Source: Clostridia bacterium (GTDB lineage: Bacteria; Bacillota; Clostridia; Oscillospirales; CAG-272). Taken from it: a stretch of DNA of 21,134 bases. The notes below the pieces were generated by a model. That model did not search any database. It saw only the letters and a program-made list of their open reading frames with translations, and was not told the origin of the DNA. The stretch is taken from positions 1-21,134 of the forward strand of contig CAADYQ010000165.1 of NCBI GenBank assembly GCA_900753295.1, in the 5' to 3' direction. Shown piece by piece: positions 14,795 to 21,134 of the stretch (position 1 is the stretch's first letter; the number at the start of each line of letters is the position of its first letter). Position numbers and translations under genes: made by a program.

Positions 14795-16384
14795 ATGCCG
14801 GAAAAGGAACAGAGCCGCGCAAGAACGCTCATATACAATTCTTTGCTGATGTCGGCGGCGGCGATCGTGATGCGCACGGTTGGCGTCGGCTTCAGCGTAT
14901 GGATATCGAACCGTGTCGGCGCGGAGGTGATGGGACTTTACTCTCTCTGCACCGGCGTTTGGGGCTTTGCCCTGACGCTGGCTACCTCCGGCGTCAATCT
15001 TGCAACTACGCGCACTGTCGCCGAGGCGCTCGGCGTCGGTGAGCGCGAGGGCGGCGGAACGGCGCGTGCCGCACTGCGGCGCGCGCTGATATATGCCGTT
15101 TCCTTCGGCAGTGCGGCGGCGGTGCTGCTCATATTCGGAGCAAGATTTATCGGGCTTCGCATTTTGTGCGATGAACGCACGGTGATGCCGTTGCGCCTGC
15201 TCGGTATATCGCTGCCCGCGATATCGGTCTCGTCGGCGCTTACGGGGTATTTTTCGGCTGTGCGCCGGGTGTGGAAGAGTGCGCTCACGCAGGTGTGCGA
15301 GCAGGCGGTAAAGATCTTTTCGGTCGCGGCGCTTCTCGTTCGCCTTATGCCGCTCGGTGCGGAATACTGCTGCACCGCGCTCGTACTCGGCGGGGCGATA
15401 TCCGAGATACTTTCGTGCGCGGTCGGATATATCCTGTACCGCGCCGACCTCGGGCGGCATATAGGGAAGGGCAGATCGCGGCTCGGCGGGCGCGAGAGCA
15501 CAAAAAAGCTGCTTATGACAGCGGTCCCCGTGTCGCTGAGCGCTTATGTGCGCTCGGCGCTCACAACGGTGGAGCATATACTTATCCCCGCCGGACTTGA
15601 AAAATTCGGCGCGGAGCGCGGCGCGGCGCTTGCCGAGTACGGATTGCTGAATGCAATGGTCATGCCGGTGGTCATGTTCCCGTATGCGGTGATATACTCC
15701 TTTACTGGACTGCTGATACCGGAATTCACCGCCGCCGCGTCGCTCGGACAGCGGCACAGGATAAGCTACATCTCGGGGCGCGTATGGCGGCTCACGATGA
15801 TATTCGGCGTCGGCGTTGCCGGACTGCTCATATGCTTTGCCGATGAGCTGGGGCTTGCGCTTTACGGCTCGGACGAGGCGGCGCGGCTCATCCGCCTGCT
15901 CGGACCGCTCATGCCTGTGATGTACCTTGACACCGTTACCGATTCGATGCTCAAGGGACTCGGCGAGCAGGTTTACACCATGAACGTGAATATTGCCGAT
16001 GCCGCTATGTCGGCGCTTCTTGTTTATCTGCTTTTGCCCGCTTTCGGACTTTCCGGCTACATTGCGGTGCTTTACATAAGTGAGATCGTAAATTTTGCTC
16101 TCAGCGCGGCAAGGCTTCTGCGTGTCAGCGCCATGCGGCCGCGCGTGATGTGTTGGGTGTTCGCGCCTGTATTTTCGGTGATAGGAGCCGCCTCAACGGT
16201 AAGACTATTGCTCATGCTGTTGCCGCCGGTCCCCGCGGGTTGTCCCGCATGGCTCGCACTCACCTGTCACATGGGACTTACCGCGCTGCTGTTTGCCGCT
16301 TTCCTGCGCGCTACGGGATGCGTTGACAGCGAGCTTGCGGGGTGGATAAAAAGATCGTTGCGCCTGCGCGCCGGGGCTGAGTGA
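14795..16384 (+). CDS. SpoVB-like oligosaccharide flippase (MOP superfamily)
   Basis: A 529-aa polytopic membrane protein with about 14 hydrophobic segments, the usual size and topology for the SpoVB/MurJ group of lipid-linked sugar flippases. The start ATG at 14795 follows GAGGACT. The N-terminus (TLIYNSLLMSAAAIVMRTVG...NRVGAEVMGLYSL, then SGVNLATTRTVAEA) and the later LLGISLPAISVSSALTGYFSAVRRV-x-KSALTQVCEQAVK block match SpoVB, which is needed for spore cortex peptidoglycan in Bacillus. It converges on spo0A, which fits a sporulation role, but general envelope flippases have the same fold. Its stop is separated from the spo0A stop by 73 bases containing an imperfect hairpin. Confidence 0.85.
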   Translation: MPEKEQSRARTLIYNSLLMSAAAIVMRTVGVGFSVWISNRVGAEVMGLYSLCTGVWGFALTLATSGVNLATTRTVAEALGVGEREGGGTARAALRRALIYAVSFGSAAAVLLIFGARFIGLRILCDERTVMPLRLLGISLPAISVSSALTGYFSAVRRVWKSALTQVCEQAVKIFSVAALLVRLMPLGAEYCCTALVLGGAISEILSCAVGYILYRADLGRHIGKGRSRLGGRESTKKLLMTAVPVSLSAYVRSALTTVEHILIPAGLEKFGAERGAALAEYGLLNAMVMPVVMFPYAVIYSFTGLLIPEFTAAASLGQRHRISYISGRVWRLTMIFGVGVAGLLICFADELGLALYGSDEAARLIRLLGPLMPVMYLDTVTDSMLKGLGEQVYTMNVNIADAAMSALLVYLLLPAFGLSGYIAVLYISEIVNFALSAARLLRVSAMRPRVMCWVFAPVFSVIGAASTVRLLLMLLPPVPAGCPAWLALTCHMGLTALLFAAFLRATGCVDSELAGWIKRSLRLRAGAE

Positions 16385-16407
16385 CACGCCTGCCGCACGA
16401 ATATATA

Positions 16408-16446
16408 TTTTCGGGACCGCCGCGCCTGTGCGCGTCAGTCCCGAAA
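16408..16446. terminator. Possible bidirectional terminator hairpin
   Basis: TTTCGGGAC (16409-16417) pairs with GTCCCGAAA (16438-16446), with an inner CGCGC-CTGT-GCGCG hairpin (16421-16434). It lies between convergent stop codons. The T tract on the + side begins 8 bases beyond the stem and the - side is only A/T-rich, so function is uncertain. Confidence 0.5.
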
Positions 16447-16457
16447 GCTATGCCTTT

Positions 16458-17243
16458 TTAATACAGCTTATATTTCAGCCGCAGGTTATCCGCTATCATG
16501 GCGATAAATTCGGAATTCGTCGGCTTGCCGCGGTTGTTTTGTATGGTGTAGCCGAAATATGAGTTCAGCGTTTCAACATCGCCACGGTCCCATGCGACCT
16601 CTATCGCATGACGTATCGCACGCTCGACGCGAGACGTGGTGGTCTGATATTTCTTTGCCACGGTCGGGTAAAGCACCTTTGTTACCGAGTTTATCACGTC
16701 ATTGTCGCGCACAGTCATAAGAATTGCCGTGCGCAGATACTGGTAGCCCTTTATGTGTGCCGGAACGCCTATCTGATGTATTATTTTCGTTACCTGTGTT
16801 TCGATATCCGGCGTGCGCTCGGGATCCGCTGTCGTAATATGCCCCTGCGCCTTCTCCGAGCGTGCGCGTGCGAGACTCCGTACATGGTCGGCAAGGCTGT
16901 CGCAGTCCACCGGCTTCAAAAGACACATAGCCGCGCCCGCATTCATAGCCTCAACAAAAACATTCTGATTCGATACCATTGAAAGCACAACAAGCGCCGG
17001 CGCCTCGTCCGGTGCAAAGCTCATACTGCGCACGCCACGTACCACGCCTATGCCGTCGAGCTTTGAAAGCCATACGTCCAAAAGCGCCACTGCGGGATGG
17101 ATCCGTGAAATGAGCTCAAGTGCTTCCTCGCCGTTCGATGCCTCATATATCGCACCGAAACCTGCCCGGCGAAGGCCGTCGCACATCGATCTGCGCATTT
17201 GCGCGTTTTCATCCGCTATTATTATCTTTGTCGTGTTATCCAT
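16458..17243 (-). CDS. spo0A: Stage 0 sporulation protein A, master regulator
   Basis: A 261-aa response regulator and DNA-binding protein that commits cells to sporulation. The start ATG has a strong GGAGGAAGAGG site. The receiver domain spans about 1-125, with acidic pocket D11/E12, phospho-acceptor D56, S88 and K110. The Spo0A-specific C-terminal domain (about 145-261) is highly typical: IHQIGVPAHIKGYQYLR, YPTVAKKY, the recognition helix TTTSRVERAIRHAIEVAW, and FGYTI...GKPTNSEFIAMIAD. After D56 the sequence is VWLSKLDG, lacking the usual Met-Pro. spoIVB, often next to spo0A, is absent; yqhQ is divergent instead. The gene has a consensus promoter at 17282-17310. Confidence 0.97.
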   Translation of the reverse strand: MDNTTKIIIADENAQMRRSMCDGLRRAGFGAIYEASNGEEALELISRIHPAVALLDVWLSKLDGIGVVRGVRSMSFAPDEAPALVVLSMVSNQNVFVEAMNAGAAMCLLKPVDCDSLADHVRSLARARSEKAQGHITTADPERTPDIETQVTKIIHQIGVPAHIKGYQYLRTAILMTVRDNDVINSVTKVLYPTVAKKYQTTTSRVERAIRHAIEVAWDRGDVETLNSYFGYTIQNNRGKPTNSEFIAMIADNLRLKYKLY

Positions 17244-17281
17244 TCCTCTTCCTCCGTTATATGCTGGGATTTGACAGTAAT

Positions 17282-17310
17282 ATTATACCAAATAATACCA
17301 AAATTTGCAA
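17282..17310 (-). promoter_or_regulatory. spo0A promoter (sigma-A type)
   Basis: On the - strand, TTGCAA (17310-17305), 17-base spacer, TATAAT (17287-17282), about 40 bases upstream of the spo0A start codon. This is a vegetative-type promoter; no clear sigma-H promoter was found beside it. Confidence 0.8.
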
Positions 17311-17450
17311 CAGAAAATAAGGAAAATGTTGCACAAAAAACGTTTACGGGAACTGTCTAATATCACCAAAAAAACTTTACAAAACCTCTAAATATGCCGT
17401 TTTGTGAAACACGTGATAACTATATGTAGTGTTGTGTTGTATTATGCCGA

Positions 17451-17482
17451 AACCCGCCGGAGAGGTCCCCCGGAGGGTTTTT
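17451..17482 (+). terminator. Orphan terminator-like hairpin
   Basis: AACCC-G-CCGG (17451-17460) pairs with CCGG-A-GGGTT (17470-17479), with one mismatch and a 9-base loop, followed by T residues to 17482. It is oriented to stop + strand RNA, yet no gene precedes it on that strand. Confidence 0.55.
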
Positions 17483-17517
17483 CCGGGCGGTCGGTGCATA
17501 TTAATCTGTATATACGG

Positions 17518-17577
17518 TATAATTCATCAAGCGTTCACAAAAATAGATTATAATAGAATCTGCCGCCGAACGGCGGC
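17518..17577 (+). promoter_or_regulatory. Probable yqhQ promoter region and 5' UTR hairpin
   Basis: Two TATAAT boxes (17518-17523 and 17549-17554) occur before yqhQ, each with only a poor -35 match. A perfect 6-bp GC hairpin (GCCGCC-GAAC-GGCGGC, 17562-17577) follows the second and sits just ahead of the AAAGGAAA ribosome binding site. Confidence 0.45.
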
Positions 17578-17594
17578 TTGAAAGGAAAATTGTA

Positions 17595-18611
17595 ATGTCG
17601 GAAAAAAATAAAAAAGACCCTGTCGCCATAAAGACATCAATAGGAGGTCAGGCGCTTATCGAGGGTATAATGATGCGCGGACCCGCCAAGACCGCGATGG
17701 CTGTCCGGCGTCCGGACGGAACGATATGTCTTGAGGAGTGGCAAAACAAGAAAAACACACGCTCGCCCATCACAAAGCTTCCTATAATACGCGGCGTGTT
17801 CAACTTTGTCGATTCAATGATAGTGGGCTATAAAACGCTTATGCGCTCCGCAGAGATAGCGGGATTTGAGGAGACGGCTCCCGAAACGACCGCCGAAGGC
17901 GGCGAGAGCGCGGAAAAGGAAGCGGACGGTAAAAAGGAAGGCTCCTCCGGCGCCATGACCGCGCTGATGGTAGGCGCGTCAGTACTGGGAGTCGTGCTTG
18001 CCGTCGTGCTTTTCAAGGTGATACCCGAGGCGCTTTACGAGCTTCTCACACGTGCGTTCCCGGTCCTCAACAGCTCCGGCTACGGCTGGTCGCTGATACG
18101 CGCCGCGTTTACCGGCGTGGTGAAGATCATAATACTCGTGGCGTATATGGCGCTCATATCGCTTATGAAGGATATAAAACGCACGTTCATGTATCACGGC
18201 GCCGAGCACAAAACCATCTTCTGCTACGAGCATGGGCTTGAGCTTACCGTTGAAAACGTAAGGATACAGCGTCGCTTTCATCCTCGCTGCGGTACCTCGT
18301 TCCTGATACTTATGGTGCTCGTTTCGATACTCATCACCATGTTCATTCCCGCGCATATCGTTGACAGCCGCGTGCTGAACGTTGTGCTTCGTTCCGCTAT
18401 CGGTATCCTCCTTCTCCCACTCATAATGGGTGTGGGATACGAGCTTCTCAAGCTCGCGGGCAGACATGATAACCTCTTTACACGCATAATATCCGCTCCC
18501 GGAATGTGGCTTCAGCATATTACCACACGTGAGCCGGATGACAGCATGATAGAATGTGCCATTGCCGCGGTCAAGCGGGTCATTCCCGACGACGGAAGCG
18601 ACAGGTGGTAA
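17595..18611 (+). CDS. yqhQ: DUF1385 family membrane protein (YqhQ-like)
   Basis: A 338-aa protein. The ATG at 17595 has AAAGGAAA upstream. It matches the DUF1385 family from recall: IGGQALIEGIMMRGP-x-K-x-A-M-A-VR near the N-terminus, PIIRGVFNFVDSMIVGYKTL, MYHGAEHKTIFCYEHG with H200/E203/H204, and RRFHPRCGTSFL. The His/Glu/Cys pattern could bind a metal, which is inference. There are about four transmembrane segments (around 118-140, 160-192, 235-256, 263-286). A variable, charged Glu/Lys-rich insert (about 95-117) precedes the first helix. In many Firmicutes it lies beside prmC/prfA; here it stands alone, divergent from spo0A. The biochemical function of the family is unknown to me. Confidence 0.92.
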   Translation: MSEKNKKDPVAIKTSIGGQALIEGIMMRGPAKTAMAVRRPDGTICLEEWQNKKNTRSPITKLPIIRGVFNFVDSMIVGYKTLMRSAEIAGFEETAPETTAEGGESAEKEADGKKEGSSGAMTALMVGASVLGVVLAVVLFKVIPEALYELLTRAFPVLNSSGYGWSLIRAAFTGVVKIIILVAYMALISLMKDIKRTFMYHGAEHKTIFCYEHGLELTVENVRIQRRFHPRCGTSFLILMVLVSILITMFIPAHIVDSRVLNVVLRSAIGILLLPLIMGVGYELLKLAGRHDNLFTRIISAPGMWLQHITTREPDDSMIECAIAAVKRVIPDDGSDRW

Positions 18612-18617
18612 CAAAAT

Positions 18618-18665
18618 GGTGGTGTTAAAAAACTCAATTTGAGTTTTTTAACACCACCGGTTTTT
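18618..18665. terminator. Bidirectional intrinsic terminator
   Basis: A 19-bp perfect stem (18618-18636 with 18640-18658), 3-base loop, and T-rich tail on the + side, between the convergent yqhQ and GLUG lipoprotein genes. Its core GTTAAAAAACTCA/TGAGTTTTTTAAC is identical to that of the hairpin at 7687-7721. Confidence 0.88.
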
Positions 18666-18676
18666 ATTAGCTTAGC

Positions 18677-20077
18677 TTATGCCAGTGTGTTCTGGTGAGC
18701 CGGGGACATGCTCTTGAGTATAGGAGTGCTGTCTGCGGTATCTACCCACACCTCGGGATCGAGGTTCATGGCTGTGGTAGCGCCGAAACCGGTATTCACC
18801 TCGGGAGCGCCGCACGCGGGCGTGAAGGTGTTGGTGTTTTCGGTCTCGGTGTTCCAGATCAGCACGCGTCCGGAGGCGTACACATTTTCCGCATAGTCGT
18901 CGCCGCTCTTGGTCGAGCAGGAGGCGCTAAGCTCCTTGGAGTCGGCGCTCATCGTGTAAACGTTTCCGGTGCTGTAGCAGTTCTTGATCACGCAGGTCGC
19001 GCCGCTGTCGCCGGCAGTGTTCATTCTGCCCACGATGCCCGCCGCGGCAGACGTGCCGCTGTTGGCGCCGGCATTGCAGCTTATGACATCGCCCTTGTTG
19101 TAGCAGTCGATTATGCTTGCGTCGCCGCCGCTGCCGCTCATAACGCCGGTGATACCGCCGAGTATGGCGCAGCCCTTTTCGGCGTAGGAATCGTCACCGA
19201 CGATACCTGCCGAAACGGTGCCGAAGTTGGCGCACGACTTTACGTGAACACCCACGACGGCGGGGATGATGCCGCCGACATAAAGGGCGTGCGATTTCTT
19301 TGTGGCTGTAACGTTGCCGTGGTTGATGCAGTTTTCGATAACAAGTCTTGCGCTGGCAGAGGAATTATACTTGCCTGCAATGCCGCCGACGTATGCGTTG
19401 CCGGTCACGTTGGCGTAGTTGATGCAGTTGCGTATCACGTTGTTTTCGCCGTCAAATTTGCCGACGAACGCGCCGACGTTCGAGTCAGTGGAGCAGATAA
19501 GGCCTTCGCCGATGATAAGGTTCTCGATCGTAGCGCCGTTGATGAAGCCGAACAGACCGGTCTCACCTGCGCCGTATACGAACAGACCGGTTATCAGATG
19601 TCCGCCGCCGTCAAAGGTGCCGGAGAAGGGAACTACCGAGTTGCCGATGGGGGTCATTGTGTTCTTCGGAGTGTTTTCGATGGTCCATTTTTCGTATCCC
19701 TCTGTGAGGTTGAACTCAATGTCCGCAGTGAGAAGATATTTGCCGTCAAGCGGACCCTTCGTGCTGACCCAGAGAAGGTCATCGGCGGAGGCGATCTGAT
19801 ATACGCCGTCTACCTGCGCGGGCTCGGGAATGGGAGCGTCGGTCTCGACAGGCTCGGCGCTCGTTGCGGGAGCATCTGTCGCAGGCTGGGTGGGGGCATC
19901 GGTCACAGGCGCTGTGGGAGCATCCGTGGCGGGAGCGCCGGTGCTTTCGGGCGTTGCTGCCGATGTCTTGTCATCGGCGGGGGTCGTTACGTTACCACTT
20001 CCGCCTCCGTTGCAGGCACAAAGCACCGCAAGTATCGAGAGGGCAATAACGATAGCGAGAATGCGAGTGGTTTTCAT
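18677..20077 (-). CDS. Surface lipoprotein with Pro/Thr linker and GLUG-like repeats
   Basis: A 466-aa product. The start ATG has AAAGGAAA upstream. The signal peptide ends in lipobox LCAC (C22). A low-complexity stretch (about 33-88) rich in Ala, Pro, Thr and Asp, with TDAPT-type units, probably acts as a wall-spanning linker. It is followed by IASADDLLWVS and repeated short units of the type VGGIAGK / CINYANVTGN / CYNKGDV / AGIVGRM / CYSTGNVY (about 190-390), the pattern of GLUG-motif beta-helix proteins. The TMNLDPEVWVD...PILK ending is also typical of such surface proteins. Role in adhesion or carbohydrate contact is inference. It lies 21 bases after the metallo-hydrolase stop, so both are likely on one transcript. 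Confidence 0.85.
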   Translation of the reverse strand: MKTTRILAIVIALSILAVLCACNGGGSGNVTTPADDKTSAATPESTGAPATDAPTAPVTDAPTQPATDAPATSAEPVETDAPIPEPAQVDGVYQIASADDLLWVSTKGPLDGKYLLTADIEFNLTEGYEKWTIENTPKNTMTPIGNSVVPFSGTFDGGGHLITGLFVYGAGETGLFGFINGATIENLIIGEGLICSTDSNVGAFVGKFDGENNVIRNCINYANVTGNAYVGGIAGKYNSSASARLVIENCINHGNVTATKKSHALYVGGIIPAVVGVHVKSCANFGTVSAGIVGDDSYAEKGCAILGGITGVMSGSGGDASIIDCYNKGDVISCNAGANSGTSAAAGIVGRMNTAGDSGATCVIKNCYSTGNVYTMSADSKELSASCSTKSGDDYAENVYASGRVLIWNTETENTNTFTPACGAPEVNTGFGATTAMNLDPEVWVDTADSTPILKSMSPAHQNTLA

Positions 20078-20098
20078 TCTTTCTGTTTCCTTTCATAT

Positions 20099-21134
20099 TC
20101 AATCCCTGTCGATCACTGTGTCTCCGACCTTAAAGGGAAGGGTTACTGTGTGAGTTTTCTGCGCGTCAAGGCAAAGCGCCTTGAGAGTGTTGGCTATATA
20201 GTTGTCAGCCTCGTAGTAGTAGGTCGAGGTCGAGCCGGAGGATTGCTTTTTCTGCTCTGCCTCCGAGGTCGGCCAGAATGCGAGCGGGGCTTTTATTTTT
20301 GCGTAAAGGTTAAGTCTTACGCCGTTATAGCCGTGGTGGGCTACCTGCATGATGTCGCATTTAAGGAAATCCGTCTCAGTGCCGTCGGCATTTTTGACCT
20401 TTGCATCGGCATATCTGCGGTACATGCGGTCGGATGCCTTGTCGTTGGAGTCTCCGAGTATCATTATCCGCTGACCTCCCAGCTCCGCGAGGGTCACCAT
20501 AGATGTTTCGTTGAAATAGTGTATGATGTTGGGGTAGCTGTCCTCCTGCGTGTAAAGGCAGGTGAGCGCCATATTGCGGATGTAGTATTTCTGCCCGCTG
20601 TGGATGACGTATTTCTTGTCGATCCCTGCCGACTGCATCGCCTCGTCAAGCTTTGGCTTTATGTAGTAATTGGGGTTTACCGAATTGTATACCGACGATT
20701 CGGCAGCCGTGTTGAAGTAAAAGCCTTCGATCGTGACCTTTGAGCCGTAATCGCGGCAGAACTGATAAAATACACTGAAGTGGTCCCAATGCTCGTGGGT
20801 GAGTATCCACCCGGCTATCACTATCTTTCCGTCGGGGCGCTCGTTCAGCGTGCCGAGGAGCTTATACAGCTTGGCTGTGTCATTGCCCTTTGTGCCTCCG
20901 CCGTCCACTATAACAAAGCTGCCGTCCTCAAGCGTGAATATATAGCACATCCCGAAGTTTCCGGCGGCGTAGTCGAGAGACATCTGCGTCATTTTCGGCT
21001 CGGTTATCTTCGTCACCTTTTCCGGTTCGAACCGCGGGAGCGTGTAGCCGCCCTTGGGGGCAGTCACGATTCGCACCGCCTTTTCGCAGGCTATGTAATA
21101 AGCGTGAAGCATGCCGTCCGATGAGGTGAGCGTC
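20099..21134 (-). CDS. Metallo-beta-lactamase-fold hydrolase, 5' partial
   Basis: The frame is open to the window edge; the first internal ATG is at 21110-21112, but in-frame sequence (TLTSSDG) continues upstream without a stop, so the N-terminus is probably missing. Numbered from that ATG (337 aa), it has VIVDGGGTKGND (68-78), the metal-binding THEHWDH (105-111), MILGDSNDKASDR with the bridging Asp, and VAHHGYNG, all typical of the MBL fold as in ComEC-like or exported hydrolases. A segment with FWPTSEAEQKK follows AHHG. The substrate cannot be told. It precedes the GLUG lipoprotein by 21 bases, suggesting a shared transcript and perhaps an envelope or extracellular location for this protein too. 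Confidence 0.82.
   Translation of the reverse strand, partial: TLTSSDGMLHAYYIACEKAVRIVTAPKGGYTLPRFEPEKVTKITEPKMTQMSLDYAAGNFGMCYIFTLEDGSFVIVDGGGTKGNDTAKLYKLLGTLNERPDGKIVIAGWILTHEHWDHFSVFYQFCRDYGSKVTIEGFYFNTAAESSVYNSVNPNYYIKPKLDEAMQSAGIDKKYVIHSGQKYYIRNMALTCLYTQEDSYPNIIHYFNETSMVTLAELGGQRIMILGDSNDKASDRMYRRYADAKVKNADGTETDFLKCDIMQVAHHGYNGVRLNLYAKIKAPLAFWPTSEAEQKKQSSGSTSTYYYEADNYIANTLKALCLDAQKTHTVTLPFKVGDTVIDRD

Larger units (their letters stand above)
17244..17594. other. 351-bp divergent intergenic region spo0A/yqhQ
   Basis: No gene is supported here. The region holds the spo0A promoter (-), two -10-like boxes before yqhQ (+), an imperfect AT-rich hairpin (TTTACAAAAC at 17376-17385 with GTTTTGTGAAA at 17399-17409), and a GC-rich terminator-like hairpin at 17451-17482 with no evident gene to terminate. 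A TGTCAAA on the - strand near the spo0A start of transcription is only a weak match to a 0A box. Confidence 0.6.

Noticed and set aside
17260..17275. A possible 0A box (TGTCAAA on the - strand) near the spo0A transcription start
   Set aside because: It differs from the TGTCGAA consensus and such 7-mers are frequent by chance in an AT-rich intergenic region.
18695..20743. A 682-codon open frame on the + strand across the GLUG lipoprotein and hydrolase
   Set aside because: It is antisense to two genes with clear motifs, and its Val/Ala/Gly/Asp-rich composition is a shadow of the opposite strand.

Overview
The window looks like chromosome from an uncultured, GC-rich, spore-forming Clostridia member, probably a gut Oscillospiraceae- or Christensenellales-like lineage. 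The reasons are a clear Spo0A, a SpoVB-type flippase, a DUF1385/YqhQ protein, several lipoproteins with Firmicutes-style lipoboxes, strong Gram-positive ribosome binding sites and sigma-A promoters. No genus can be named from sequence alone. No rRNA, CRISPR array, transposase or phage gene was seen.

Left part (1-7728, mostly + strand). A membrane-anchored, anti-sigma-like protein, cut by the window edge, ends at 1168. Its last 36 bp recur perfectly at 2387-2422. Between the two copies sits an AT-rich cassette with two small genes: a membrane protein, and a protein of a family that resembles polymorphic-toxin immunity proteins. After a terminator comes a tight operon: two paralogous lipoproteins sharing a Cys/His cluster, an ABC ATPase, and a permease built from two fused, related halves. 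It ends at a perfect 16-bp hairpin shared with a convergent gene.

Middle (7729-9790, - strand, AT-rich). A lipoprotein has a tandem Cys-rich repeat. Directly upstream of it is about 215 bp with a consensus promoter, a long-range paired structure and an intrinsic terminator, 31 bp before the lipoprotein start codon. It is either a standalone structured RNA or a transcription-attenuating leader, and it is the most unusual item in the window. A tRNA-Val(GAC) with its own promoter and terminator follows; a perfect 17-bp palindrome covers its -10 box.

Rhamnose region (9789-14260, - strand). L-rhamnose isomerase (rhaA) and a large GH106-like putative alpha-L-rhamnosidase without signal peptide form a two-gene operon behind a consensus promoter. 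Together they suggest intracellular release and isomerisation of rhamnose. No kinase, aldolase or regulator is present.

Sporulation and housekeeping region (14316-18611). A small CmpB-like membrane protein and a SpoVB-like flippase (+) converge on spo0A (-). spo0A is divergent from yqhQ across a 351-bp intergenic region holding promoters for both genes and an orphan terminator-like hairpin.

Right end (18677-21134, - strand). A metallo-beta-lactamase-fold protein, cut by the edge, runs into a lipoprotein with a Pro/Thr linker and GLUG-like beta-helix repeats. These are probably surface-exposed or exported.
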